64,000 bases of DNA from Neoconidiobolus thromboides FSU 785 (Eukaryota > Entomophthoromycota > Entomophthoromycetes > Entomophthorales > Neoconidiobolaceae): NCBI GenBank assembly GCA_025603075.1, contig MU626335.1, positions 1 through 64,000 on the forward strand, read 5' to 3'. The translations under genes and the position numbers were made by a program. Below, piece after piece: positions 44,582 to 55,303 of the stretch. The notes below the pieces were generated by a model. That model saw nothing but the letters and a program-made list of their open reading frames with translations. It was not told where the DNA came from and searched no databases. How positions within the stretch are numbered: the stretch's first letter is position 1; the number at the start of each line of letters is the position of its first letter.

Positions 44582-44886
44582 AATAATATAATACCCTATA
44601 TAATTTACTTTCTATTTAGAGTGTTATATATGAAATTATTTTAGATGTACTAAAATAAAACGGATGTTTTAAAAGCTCAATGTTTCCAATAAAATTAGAA
44701 GAAAAGAATTATTTATTTTGTCACTATACTGTTTTCCTCACTATGTATTTAGCATTATTGATATACATTTATTTTATTTCTTTTTGATTTATTTTTTTGG
44801 AAGATAAAAACTAAGTACATATTAATCCAAGCAACTCTGTAAATTCAAAGCTAAGGTAAGTTTTTTGGAGTAGTTTAACTTTTAAC

Positions 44887-46026
44887 TTAGACATTGGATC
44901 TATTGTTAAATAAAATAAATCTGAACAATGATCCAGGGTATATCCCATAATAATAGTGTATAGAATAGGCTCCTGACTTTAAGCCATCTAACCACAATCT
45001 TATTAGATTGGCTCTACTTCTTTCAAATACTTTCTCAATTTTTAAAATATACTTCATTTTATAACTGTAAGTGGTTTCTAAATCAATTAATTCTTTCAAT
45101 TGAGAAATGGAAGCCGCTATTTTACTAGTCATATTATCACACTCATATACGACTAAAATCCGAAGCTTTGGTGCTATTTTTTCAAAAGTAGCAATACATT
45201 TCAAATCAATCAAAATAGTCCCACAGAAGATTACAAGTACCTCAAAAGGATAGTTAAAAACGGTTCAAAAATAGACTAGTTAAACTAAGAAAATAGATGA
45301 AACCAATTAAAAGCTCATAATCTAGAGTGTAAAAATTTAAATATAAAACTCCTAACAATTTAACTGTATGACTTTGAAATAGGACCCAACTCTGTTTATT
45401 TGATTTTGTAAATAATCTCAAATCTTGTAAATTCGTACAATTAATTAGTATTAGTTCTATGTATCGAAGCTCAAAATTTCTACTGTATAGATGTATACCC
45501 TTGATCTTTCTTGATATATTCGGCAATAGAAAACCTAACATAATTATCAACTTTGTCTGTATTTAATGAGGTCACCTTTTTGAGTAGTTACTTCGGTTGT
45601 ATATCACATAGTAAGCTTTCATTTCCCCTTTGGTTTAAAATTTGTTCCTTACTGTCATTGTAGTCTAATTCTGTTAGACTTAAATTCTTATGTTTCTCTA
45701 AATTCAAGAAAATAATGCTTTGAAGTTATAAACATAGTGGTAGCATTTTTACAATGCTTTAAATTATACTTGATATATGCTCCATCCTTTATTCATAACA
45801 TTTTGATATATTTACCATACTTCGTGAGTATTTTTCTCATTAGCTTGAGTTTTCTTCCTCCATAGGATGAATCTAAATCTTCTTAGATCACTGGTATAGA
45901 TGCTTTATTTTGCCCTTTATAAACAAATAAAAGTTTGAAAGCATCTCTGATTTGTAATAATTCCGTTATCTCCTTTAATATAACGCTTATTAGCTTTCTT
46001 AATTGGAATCTAAATCCTTGCATCAT
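44887..46026 (-). pseudogene. Decayed F-box/leucine-rich-repeat gene
   Basis: The minus strand from ATG at 46026 reads RKLISVILKEITELL and LLFVYKGQNKASIPVI (F-box-like), a TAA, then LMRKILTKYGKYIKML, a TGA, and IKDGAYIKYNLKHCKNATTM. After a shift come LSLTELDYND and, from about 45550, LRR-like text (LRYIELILINCTNLQDLRLF, LLGVLYLNFYTLDYELLIGF), a one-base shift near 45256, then LRILVVYECDNM and a TAG-free end at 44887. Three in-frame stops and at least two frameshifts. Same family as the relic at 32547-33858, but a different copy. An intact version would be an SCF-type adaptor. Confidence 0.7.
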
Positions 46027-47557
46027 AGCTTAAAAAAGAGTAAAAGAAGTTTAAAAACGGGCTTTTACATTACTATGTTTATTAGTGTTTATGATTTATT
46101 TTTTGATTCACTAATAAGAATCCATAATTTGATATAAGAACATTTAAATGATTTTATGCAATTTATAATATTGCTAATTTATAAAATTAAGTATTTTGCT
46201 ATTGTCATTTCATAACATTTTGATTTTATTTAAATGTTTGATTTTATTTAAAAATATTTATTTTGATAACTCTACTATAATAGAAACTAAATATTTATGA
46301 AGATTTTATATTGCCTACATGTAGGTAGCATCATTTCAACTATTTTACAAAGTAGAAAAAATGTATATTTTGAATTGCCTATTTGAATCCAAGGCTATAA
46401 AAAGAAAAAAGTATAGTGCTTTATTAGTAAATTAAAACACAAATAGCAGTTAAAAGACATACTAAATAAACAATATAATTTCACATTAGACTTAAAACAA
46501 TAAATTATTTTTATAAATAGCTTATATAAATTTAAAAATTTAAAAACTATAGATAGTTCAAAAAAGTATAATAGCAAAATTTTATAGGTATGAAATTGAT
46601 AGGCCAAATTTTGAATTTTATTACTAATTTTGTATTACTAACTTAATTATCCCTTCTGATAATTATTACATTAACCAATATAACAGTTAATAAACTATAA
46701 TCACTTAACTATTTGTAATGATTTTTCATAAAACAACTGAAAGCTTAATAACCTAAAAAAAATCAAAGTAATATTACAACCATATAGTAACTTGAGAGCT
46801 TATGCGAAAAGATACTAGACTATTTAAAAGTACTTTATACATAATTGAAAATATTTGGAGATATTTTTTTGGCTTGATCACTTTTTCCATTTTTCAAGCA
46901 CTATTTCAGTGGAAAGATCATTAATAAATTCCTTAAACAAAAAATACATCCCCATTTGGATTTGATAATAAGGTTTAAATATGTAGACAACACCAGTATA
47001 ACAATTTCTGCTTAATAATTCTAAACTTTATATCAATGTATTTCCACTTAGCAAATTTTCAAAATACGTTATATCTTTTGGTTATTGTCTATTTTTAAAA
47101 GTAATATTGTTCACTTATTAGTTTAATATCAATAATTTGTATTTAAATTAACTAAGAAAGAGGAAAATATTTATTTCAGTCTTTGTAAAAATCGATTCTA
47201 AATTGATAATGCTTGAATTTTGATTGTTAAAATGTATAAAAAAATGAAATTTTATATTATATGAGTTACAATGTATTATGTAACAGTTCAAATTACTAAT
47301 TTGTCGCTTACATAATAAAACGTAATACTATTTTTTAAGCTCAGTTTCAAAATTAAGTCACTTTATGAAATTCGAAATATTCGAAATATATTATATCTAT
47401 ATTCACATATAAATATAAAGAGAATGAATAGAATAAAAAGCAAGTATAAATTTTAATAAATTAAACTGTATCCAAGAAGATTTTTTACAGTTTCATAAAA
47501 AAAATAAACAATATCAGTTATTTATTTTGTCGGATATCAAAAATCAACAAAATTTAA
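46027..47557. other. Intergenic with one MITE
   Basis: No gene recognised; an open frame at 46395-46607 (minus) is low-complexity. It holds a MITE at 46853-46956 and TATA-like boxes (47407, 47444) upstream of the next gene. Confidence 0.5.
46853..46956 (+). mobile_element. MITE, TGGGGATG family
   Basis: Right end ATACATCCCCAT clear; left end eroded (ATTTGGAGATA); core CACTTTTTCCATTTTTCAAGC. Confidence 0.8.
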
Positions 47558-48112
47558 ATGTTTCCAAATATTAATTTGACTTCTAACAACAATATTATTG
47601 TAGAACATAATGGTAATATGTTGGAACGTAATAACAATATATCATGTAATAATGTGCTTATGGATAATGATTTAAAAGAAAGAGATCTCAATTACTCCAA
47701 TATTCCTCCCCAATCTCAATTTGTAACGAACAATTATAACTGTAGCTCTATTACCGGATTGACGTTATTATACACATTTGATACGTTGGATTTATTATTT
47801 ATACAATTATTTAGCTCCATGAATAATGGATTGATATTGAATTATTTTAATGAAAGCGAAATGGAATATTTTAAACAAAATAGGCACCAACCAATATATA
47901 ATTTTATATTATTAAAATTACTATACACTTCATTAAATTTGTATTTAAAACCAGAGCATGCCACTAAATCTATTCTTTATTTAAATCATATTGTATTGTT
48001 TTTAGAACATTATCAAAGATGTATATATAAATATGAATTAGATTCTATTCAAGAAAGTTATTTAAATCGTGTTTTATTAATTCCATTTGTTCCTTATGCT
48101 TATTTTGAATAA
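47558..48112 (+). CDS. Small helical protein, family member C (unknown function)
   Basis: 184 residues, single exon. The N-terminus is Asn-rich (NNIIVEHNGN, NNNISCNN). The second half carries the core shared with members A (11713) and B (30695): EYFKQNRHQPIYNFILLKLL, then LYLKPEHATKSILYLNHIVL, then ELDSIQESYLNRVLL. A preceding Leu-rich helix pair (LTLLYTFDTLDLLFIQLFSS) aligns with LYSFSLYEINLLCLFDQIKD of member B, so B and C share about 110 residues. No signal peptide or known domain is seen. It is convergent with the secreted FQFG-repeat gene. Confidence 0.7.
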   Translation: MFPNINLTSNNNIIVEHNGNMLERNNNISCNNVLMDNDLKERDLNYSNIPPQSQFVTNNYNCSSITGLTLLYTFDTLDLLFIQLFSSMNNGLILNYFNESEMEYFKQNRHQPIYNFILLKLLYTSLNLYLKPEHATKSILYLNHIVLFLEHYQRCIYKYELDSIQESYLNRVLLIPFVPYAYFE

Positions 48113-48304
48113 TGTTTTTATATAATAAACCAAAATAAAGGTTTTGATTACAAGTATGAATCTAGTATAATAATGTATTATGAATAGTTTAAATGTAAAA
48201 ATTGCAATTGATTTAAATAATTTTATTTTTAATACAAATATAAATAAAGAGTAATATTGATTCAAGAGATTAATAATAACTACAAATTTTGTGTTATTAC
48301 TAAC

Positions 48305-49468
48305 TTATAGTAATCCACCTAATAATCCACCGCTTTGTCTTTGACCTTGTTTTTGACTCCCAGTGCCAAGAAGATTATTAACAAAACCTCCAAATAAACT
48401 ATTAGGTCCTAATAAACCATTTATGAGACCTCCACTTGATTGAGTTTGGGATTGGGATTGTCCAGAGCTTCCAGTAGAACCTTGATTATAATTATAAGGA
48501 TAGTTTCCATAATTACCGTATGGATAACCCCCATAATTGTATCCGTAATTTCCATAATAATTCGATGGATAATTTCCATAATTGTATGAGTATCCGTTAG
48601 ATGGATTGGTCCCAAATTGAAATCCTCCATTGCTATTACCACCACTTACACTTTGAGATCCACTACCAAATTGGAATCCTCCATTAGTTGGATTACTTCC
48701 AGTTTGGGATCCAGTATTAATTGAGCCACTTACACCTTGTGATCCACTTCCAAATTGAAATCCAACGCTATCAGAGCCAGTCCCACTTTGTGATCCAGGA
48801 TTAGATGAGCTGCTTCCAAATTGGAAACCTCCATTGGCTGGGTTTCCTCCAAATTGAAAACCTACGCTACCAGGGTTGCCTCCATTTTGCGATCCAGGGC
48901 TAGGTGAACCATTTCCACTTTGTGACCCGGGATTAGATGAGCCGCTTCCACTTTGTGACCCAGGATTTGATGAACCATTTCCACTTTGTGACCCAGGGTT
49001 TGATGAACCATTTCCACTTTGTGATCCAGGGTTTGGTGAACCACTCCCGAACTGGAAATCATTATTACCTGGATTTCCTGTAAATTGGAAACCCCCATTT
49101 GTTGGGTCAGCTCCAAATTGGAAACCTATGCCACCAGATCCACTTCCAGCTTGTATACCGGGATTTTGGGGCCCATTTCCGCTTTGTGCACCAGGATTTT
49201 GAGAACTGCTTCCAAACTGGAAGCTTCCACTAGTTGGATCAGCACCAAATTGAAAACCAGCACTAGTAGGATTACCTCCGCTTTGTGCACCAGGGCTTGA
49301 AGAGCCACTTGGACCTTGTGATCCAGAATTAGATGATCCAGCACCAAATTGAAAGCCAGTATTAGGATAACCAAAGCCCTTTTTATCTACTGATGAATCA
49401 GTTTGAATATCACTGAGTGGAATAGCTAATGCAGAAGTTACTAAAGTTATGTAGAGAGGAAAGATCAT
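48305..49468 (-). CDS. Secreted FQFG/NPGSQSG repeat protein with Tyr/Gly-rich segment
   Basis: 387 residues. Signal peptide MIFPLYITLVTSALAIPLS, then a KKGF motif near the mature start, typical of the array to the right. Residues ~35-270 are imperfect repeats mixing GGFQFG (ten FQFG and one FQFT) with NPGSQSGNGSS-type units, several in exact tandem, encoded by degenerate 30-36 bp repeats. A Tyr-rich stretch follows (SNYYGNYGYNYGGYPYGNYG), then a Gln/Ser linker and a hydrophobic-Gly end (SGGLINGLLGPNSLFGGF ... SGGLLGGLL) shared with the 52124-52603 protein. There is no Cys. FxFG motifs are best known from nucleoporins, where they form hydrogels; here the protein is predicted to be secreted, so a gel, glue or wall coat is more likely. 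It lies opposite in direction to the rest of the array. Confidence 0.85.
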   Translation of the reverse strand: MIFPLYITLVTSALAIPLSDIQTDSSVDKKGFGYPNTGFQFGAGSSNSGSQGPSGSSSPGAQSGGNPTSAGFQFGADPTSGSFQFGSSSQNPGAQSGNGPQNPGIQAGSGSGGIGFQFGADPTNGGFQFTGNPGNNDFQFGSGSPNPGSQSGNGSSNPGSQSGNGSSNPGSQSGSGSSNPGSQSGNGSPSPGSQNGGNPGSVGFQFGGNPANGGFQFGSSSSNPGSQSGTGSDSVGFQFGSGSQGVSGSINTGSQTGSNPTNGGFQFGSGSQSVSGGNSNGGFQFGTNPSNGYSYNYGNYPSNYYGNYGYNYGGYPYGNYGNYPYNYNQGSTGSSGQSQSQTQSSGGLINGLLGPNSLFGGFVNNLLGTGSQKQGQRQSGGLLGGLL

Positions 49469-49956
49469 AATTGATATTTTTATTCTTTTTTTGATGTTAT
49501 TATAAGTACAATTTTAAGCTGTTTTTATATTGTATTTTCATTAATATCATTTATTTAAAGGCGTTCGATTTCTACACTGGATGTAGTTTTTTTAAAGCCT
49601 CACAAATCAATGAAATCTTGAATTAAAAAAGACATGATTTTTTGATGGGCTTATTTTAACAATTAAAGTAGCCTGGTAAAAAGATTTTATTGATTTACTT
49701 ACTATTACAACTATTTAAGTTTAAATGTTAAATAATAATGATTTTTATAACCACCAATAGTTTACATTGTTGGATTTTGAGTTTTAAAGCATGATTTTAT
49801 TATTAAATGAACAGTTAAGTAGTGCAAATTTGATTTAAACAGTTGTACATCATTCACTTGAATTTCATGCATTGAATCAACTTAAATAAGGTTGATTTTG
49901 CAATAAAAGCCTTAGATTAAATCAAATCAGATCAAATAGTAATTTTGTTCAAGTAA

Positions 49957-50063
49957 TAAATGGGACGAGTTTTTTTGTTTAAGAATTTTATTAAAAATTT
50001 TTTGATTCAAATATTGCTTAAAAAATAGAGAAAGTAATGAAATCAAAAATAACGTTCTCAAAT
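49957..50063 (-). mobile_element. MITE, TGGGGATG family, old copy
   Basis: Recognisable by TTTAAGAATTTTATTAAAAA and TATTGCTTAAAAAATAGAGA; both termini degraded. Confidence 0.6.
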
Positions 50064-50818
50064 TAAATGTTAAGTTAATATAAATTAATATTAAACAGCA
50101 TAGTTATTTTTTATAAATCCATAATTTTTAAAAAGCCTTCTATTAAATAATCAAACTTGAAGTTGATTGATAATAACCCTTAGCAGTCCAAGTTCTGTTT
50201 GAATGGCCATCTGAGCACTTTGTATTATTTTTATCATAAAATACTTTATAATTTTGCATTTGTCAAGCACTAATTTAAAACTATCTTTTTTTCTATAATA
50301 AAGCTATTATTTTAAAAATTAAATCAATTTCATAATACAATTTTTTGATTGAATGAATATTTAAATTCAATGAATGTGTGTTATTAATATTTTTAAAAAA
50401 GTATTAAAAGATTGTTTTTACTTATCAAAAAAACTTTAGAATTTAATCTTGTATTTATATTACTTTGCATTTTTATAGTGGTTATTTTCAACCCAAGATT
50501 TATTTTTTATTCAATTTTAATATATTTAAAGTTATAGTAAGGTAGAAGTATTATTAAAGAAAATGAAACGTAATGAGATTATGGCCCTTTTTTCCTCTTT
50601 ATTCATTCATTTTTGTTAATAATACGTTTGAAAACTTATACTTTTTTATATATGTTTGAAAAAAGATTAGATGTTACAAAATACTTTTTTATAATTACTT
50701 TAAAATTAGAAGTTTAAATTTATCAATTTATAAACTTAGTTTATTAATTAAAAAATTGAATAAAATAAAATAAAATAAAATAACAGTATATGGAAACAGT
50801 TAATTAGTTAAATACAAC

Positions 50819-50923
50819 ATGGGAGTGTTTTTTTTGACTTCATTATTTTTTCCATTTTTAAGTACTATTTAAAGCGGAAAATTTGTTAGTAAAATTTTTA
50901 AACACAAAAATACATCCCCGTAT
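50819..50923 (+). mobile_element. MITE, TGGGGATG family
   Basis: Left end ACATGGGAGTG, right end ACATCCCCGTAT; core TTTTTAAGTACTATTTAAAGC. Confidence 0.85.
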
Positions 50924-51042
50924 ACGAATTTTCAATTTTGATAGTTTAATTGAAGTTAATTGAAATTGAAATTGAAATTGTTCCCAAATGAGTCTACTTT
51001 GATTTAAATGTGTATCCTCAAAAATGAAATATTTAAATAAAT

Positions 51043-51149
51043 ATACGGGAATAATTTTTTTGCTTTCATTACTTTTTCCACCTTTTAAGTGCTATTTGAG
51101 CCGAAACATTGTTAGTAGAATTCTTAAGCAAAAAAGTATATCCCCATAT
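51043..51149 (+). mobile_element. MITE, TGGGGATG family
   Basis: Left end ATACGGGAATA, right end TATCCCCATAT; core CTTTTAAGTGCTATTTGAGC. Confidence 0.86.
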
Positions 51150-51628
51150 TATGAAAATAGTACGTATTATTAAAAAAGAACTTTTATCCTTTTTATCTTT
51201 TTTGATAATTTTCAGTTAATTTTTCTTAATTATAATAGTTGTGTTTTATCGATTTTAATTTATAAAACTTTAGCTGCTGACTTTTAGGAAAATATTAATT
51301 AATAAAAAATTAAGTACTATTCTTTACTATAAAAAAAGTAAAATATAAAAACATTATGCTGAATAAATACTTTAAAAATTAATATTAGTATCAAATACAA
51401 TTCCAAATAATAAAATAAATCTGCTTTTAATATTTTCTATCAAATACTAAATAAACCTAAGTTATAAGCCTTTTTAATAAAAAATAGAATAAAAGTATCA
51501 AAGTAAGTTAAAAATAAATCAAATATTATAATAAACGTTAAAAAATATATGTAAAAAGCGAAGATAAAGATAAATATGAAACAAATTTGCTATTAATTCG
51601 AAACAAAATAAAGTTAGTATTAAAAATT

Positions 51629-51732
51629 AAATGGGGATGTATTTTGTATTTAAGAATTTTACTAGCAATTTTTCCACTTGAATAGTGCTTAAAAGATGGA
51701 AAAAGCGATGAAGCCAAAAAAACATCACCAAA
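51629..51732 (-). mobile_element. MITE, TGGGGATG family
   Basis: Left AAATGGGGATG, right CATCACCAAAT; core AGTGCTTAAAAGATGGAAAA intact. Confidence 0.86.
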
Positions 51733-51831
51733 TGCTGAAATTGATAAAGGCTTTGAATTAGAACTTACTAAATAAGGTAAATTAAAGTGATTTAAAAAAA
51801 ATCAACTTTAAATTAAATGATCGAAAAACAG

Positions 51832-52062
51832 AAGCCCATTTGAATCTTAAATACCAAAAACCAGTCAAGAGAAAAGTAAAAAGTAAAAAATAAAATAAAA
51901 TATTAATATTCTTATTTCCCACTTATTTGAATTAAAAAAAGAACTTTGGGCTTTTAGTTCATCTTTAATTAAATTGATTTTATATCTATTCAATAGAACA
52001 GCATTCATTATTTAAGCCCATTTCTTTTATAATTAACGACCGATTCGAAGAGATTATAAAAA
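51832..52062 (+). promoter_or_regulatory. Promoter module of the 52124 gene (AAGCCCAT boxes, TATA)
   Basis: AAGCCCAT occurs at 51832-51839 (292 bp before the ATG) and again at 52014-52021. TATAAAAA lies at 52055-52062, 69 bp before the ATG. The distal box has counterparts at a similar distance before three other genes of the array. Confidence 0.5.
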
Positions 52063-52123
52063 CCTAGTTACAATCTTCAAAGTACAATATCAAATCAATC
52101 ATTCTTAACATTAAATCAAAAAA

Positions 52124-52603
52124 ATGAAAGCATCCGTTATTTACACTTCTATCTTATTTGCTATCACTTTAGCTGTACCAATTAATGAACAAGCTAATCA
52201 ACAAGCTAATACTTCTACTTCATCTAATACAGATGGTAAAGTAGATGGTAAAGGTTTTGATTACAATGGCTATGGCGGCTATGGAGGTTATCCCTATAGC
52301 GGAGGTTATGGAGGCTATAATGGTTATAATGGAGGTTATAATGGAGGTTATAATGGAGGTTATCCTTATAATTATAATTATGGGACTAATTTTCAACAAC
52401 CACAATCACAACCACAACAACAACAGCAATCGGGAGGTATTTTAAATGGGTTATTAGGACCTAATGGTTTAGTTGGTGGTTTAGTTGGTGGCTTATTAGG
52501 CGGCGGTAGAGGACAAGCTCAAGGACAAGCTCAAGGACAAAGTAATGGACTATTAGGTGGATTGTTAGGTGGTGGTAACGGCGGTCTTTTAGGAATTTTA
52601 TAG
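52124..52603 (+). CDS. Secreted Gly/Tyr-rich protein with GLLG C-terminus
   Basis: 159 residues: signal peptide MKASVIYTSILFAITLAVP, a short acidic/polar segment, the family motif DGKGFDYNG, then a Gly-Tyr block (GGYGGYPYSGGYGGYNGYN, with YNGGYNGGYNGG tandem units), a short Pro/Gln run (QQPQSQPQQQQQ), and an end built from GGILNGLLGPNGLVGGLVGG and SNGLLGGLLGGG. The end matches that of the FQFG protein (48305-49468). Gly-Tyr-rich secreted proteins elsewhere serve as wall or cuticle matrix, as tyrosinase substrates in eggshells and byssus, or as antimicrobial peptides; which applies here is unknown. Promoter elements are listed upstream. The coding sequence is intact and is probably the best-preserved member of the array. 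Confidence 0.87.
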   Translation: MKASVIYTSILFAITLAVPINEQANQQANTSTSSNTDGKVDGKGFDYNGYGGYGGYPYSGGYGGYNGYNGGYNGGYNGGYPYNYNYGTNFQQPQSQPQQQQQSGGILNGLLGPNGLVGGLVGGLLGGGRGQAQGQAQGQSNGLLGGLLGGGNGGLLGIL

Positions 52604-53375
52604 ATAGGTAGGAGTAGAGTTTAACTTATTCTCTGCGAATTATATATATATTTATATTAAAATAAAAAATGAATTGAAAATTCGATTTTGTTAATGAATA
52701 ATAATATAATTATAATTTTGACATTTAAAATCTAAAAACTATCATTTCTATATTTAAATTAAAAATAAACATATATGATTTAAGTTTAATTTATAAAATA
52801 CATTATTGATTGTTTTTTATTAATTTGTTCATTTTTCATTCAACGTAAAATTTACAAAATTACTATTTAATTATTTAAAAAAATCTTTAATATGCTTTAT
52901 CTTATAATTCGAAAAGATGAGTAATTTTTATGAAATTTATTTTTTATTTATACTTTTGTACAAAATATTAAGATCAGAGAATAATTTTACCTTAGGTTTA
53001 AAGTTAGCTATAGTTTTTTCATATTATCTACAAAAAGTGCTCAAAATTAACTAATCAATATGAAAGAAACATCAAAAGCATAAAGCTTGTTTTAATTTAT
53101 ACTGAGAATTAATAAAGTTATAACAATTTAACCCAATATTTACTAGTTTACTATCTAACAGTCAATCCACAAACCGTAGCTCTATTAAATCACTACAATG
53201 TTAATTGAGTTAACAAACAAATCTTAATATATCTAATGAAGCCTATTTATTTCAACTAACAACTGCAAAACTAAAAGATATGTAAAAGAGAAACTATTAC
53301 CTTTAAAATAAACATAAAAAACTTCAATTTTGAGTTTAATTTTAACTTTAACTTTAACTTTAACCTTACTTAAGA
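52604..53375. other. Intergenic; TTTAAC microsatellite at right end
   Basis: No gene. TTTAAC is repeated four times at 53341-53364 (with a preceding TTTAAT), only 11 bp before the start of the following pseudogene. No AAGCCCAT box or clear TATA was seen in front of that pseudogene. Confidence 0.55.
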
Positions 53376-53804
53376 ATGAAAGCTTTCTTTATTTTTATTT
53401 CATATTTATTCTCCTTAGTATTAAGTGAAGCAACTGAAGAACAAATCCTTACTGCTGATACTCAAGCTTCTACTAATATCAAACAAGCTTTCGCTTATAC
53501 TCCTATAATTGGTAAATCTTTCAATTACTCAGGTTATCGTAGTTTTAACAACTACCATAATTATGGAAGTAACGGTCACTCTTAACAACAACAGCAACAA
53601 CAGTCGGGTGGTCTATTAGATGGCATAATAGGATCTGATAGTTTAATTGGTAGATTAATTAAATCTAGTAATTTGATTCCAGGTATTGTTAATGGAGTGA
53701 TTGGAGGACTTACTGACCATAATGCATATGATTAAGAATAAGGACAAAATAATGGATTGTTAGATGAGGTTATTGAAATGAGACAATATACCTCTTTTAA
53801 ATAG
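53376..53804 (+). pseudogene. Broken secreted-protein gene of the array
   Basis: Starts with an intact ATG and signal peptide (MKAFFIFISYLFSLVLSEA), then IGKSFNYSGY, matching GKGFDYNGY of the 52124 gene. A TAA at 53583-53585 falls where the intact relative has Gln. In the same frame the sequence goes on QQQQQQSGGLLDGIIGSDSL and GQNNGLLDEVIE, clearly homologous to the GLLG end, with further TAA codons at 53733 and 53739 and a final TAG at 53804. A 69-residue truncated secreted peptide could still be made. All three internal stops are explained by CAA to TAA change. Confidence 0.8.
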
Positions 53805-54746
53805 TTTATAAAAGATGAGGGGTTCGGAAGTTATTTATGGCCTTGGGATTATTAAATTTAAATTTATGTTTATATTGGAATAAAAAAGGAATTGGAATTA
53901 GTGTTGGTTTTATAAATTTTGGAAAGAATGAATTTTATAATATTTAGCTGCTGCAACTTTATTGTAGTCAAATCTGCAGTGATTTTTAGAATCAATTATT
54001 GTTTATTTGGTTTTTTAGAGCCTAGGTTTTTATTATAATCTGATTTTATCAAAATATTATTTCTAAATAAACAGTTAATTAGGTCATAAAAAAGCTTTAG
54101 CAGCTGTATTAATAAAAAGTTGAAAGAAATATACACTTAAAAAAATCCAACTACAGTTATTGGGAGTCTGTTGGGACCTAATTTGTGGTAATTTTTAGAG
54201 TCAGTTGCTTTATTTTTTTGATGTTTAATAAAGATTTTATTCACTGTTAGATGAATCTTACTCATAAATGTGTAGTTAAAATTATATTGTAAAAGAGCCT
54301 CAACAGTTGGATTTAGGAATAAAAAACTTCTAAGAGTTTCAAATCGGGAAAAAAATTGACCGAGTTAATTTACCCATATTAATCTTACATATTAAGTTGT
54401 TTTTTGTATTTTTGGAATCTTTATGCAAGTAAAAGTGTTTAAAAAGTGATTGAATAACCACTGCAAAAGTTAAAAAAATTAACATTGAATTCAGTGTTAA
54501 TTTTACATGTCGAGAATAGCTTCTGCTGCAGTCGATAACATATTACTTACCATGTGTATGAAAAATTCCGAACATATAATGAGTGACTTATTAGGACCAT
54601 TTAGGCTTTACTTTCAATACCAAAACTACCTGGGCTTTAATTTTTAGTTTCTTATTAACATGAATAAAAAAAGTAAATTATAGTTTCATAATAATTTATA
54701 GATTAGATTCGATCAATCTAAGAAAGATTTCGAAATCTACAACAAT

Positions 54747-54851
54747 ATATAGGGATATTTTTTTTGGCTTCATTGTTTTTTCCATCTTTTAAGCACTATT
54801 TAAGTGGAAAAATTGCTAGTAAATTCTCAAATACAAAATACATCCCCATAT
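54747..54851 (+). mobile_element. MITE, TGGGGATG family
   Basis: Left ATATAGGGATA, right ACATCCCCATAT; core CTTTTAAGCACTATTTAAGTGG. Confidence 0.87.
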
Positions 54852-55037
54852 CGTTTAGTCAACCTATACTCACTACTTTAAATTTAATGTTTTCTTCCTA
54901 GAATGAAAAGTTAGAACTTTTCTATAGTAAACGCTACCTTGGACATTGTTTTAACAAAAAAGTAGAATAAAAACAAAGTTCTCAAGTAAAAAAAGAAAGG
55001 AATAAAAATCAATTCAAATCATACATCTTGAAATTAA

Positions 55038-55264
55038 AAGCCCATTTTAATATTCAAAACAAAAATATTAAATATTAAAACTAGTTTAAAAGTTTAATTC
55101 AATGTCTTATTATTCTTATCTACATAACAATAAAGTAATCACGGCTTTCTACTTCAATCTAAAAATAAATTCTTTTAACAAACAAATGACAATTTACTTC
55201 TCTAAGCGCATTTATTTAATACTATAATTACCAACTAATGACTATCGCCAAAATAATATATAAA
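55038..55264 (+). promoter_or_regulatory. Promoter module of the 55304 gene
   Basis: AAGCCCAT at 55038-55045 (266 bp before ATG), GGCTTTCTACTTCAAT at 55143-55158 (161 bp) and TATATAAA at 55257-55264 (47 bp), in the same order as upstream of 56757 and 58779. Confidence 0.58.
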
Positions 55265-55303
55265 TGCCTGAAAACTATCTTCAAAATATAAAAAAACAAA
55301 ATA

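Larger units (their letters stand above)
43373..44886. other. Intergenic with two MITEs
   Basis: No gene recognised. A 142-codon open frame at 44151-44579 (minus) runs through both MITE copies (44238 and 44475) and is judged an artefact of the repeat. Confidence 0.55.
49469..52123. other. Intergenic between two secreted-protein genes, four MITEs
   Basis: No gene recognised. It contains the promoter of the 48305-49468 gene (TATAAAAA-like on the minus strand about 60 bp upstream and an AAGCCCAT box in minus orientation near 49645-49652), MITEs at 49957, 50819, 51043 and 51629, a TAAAA tract near 50760-50780, and the promoter of the 52124 gene. Confidence 0.55.
53805..55303. other. Intergenic; MITE and diverged flank repeats
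   Basis: No gene. It holds a MITE at 54747-54851. AACAGTTAATTAGGTCATAA at about 54072 resembles sequence near 60115 (GACAACTAGGTCATAAAAG) and near 49810, suggesting that intergenic flanks were duplicated with the genes. Confidence 0.5.

Noticed and set aside
48421-49374. Several open frames on both strands over the FQFG gene
   Set aside because: The Gly/Ser/Gln repeat DNA leaves all six frames open; only the 387-residue frame has a signal peptide and family motifs.
53341-53364. TTTAAC repeats as an internal telomere-like tract
   Set aside because: Only four units and not a G-rich telomere motif; a simple microsatellite is sufficient.
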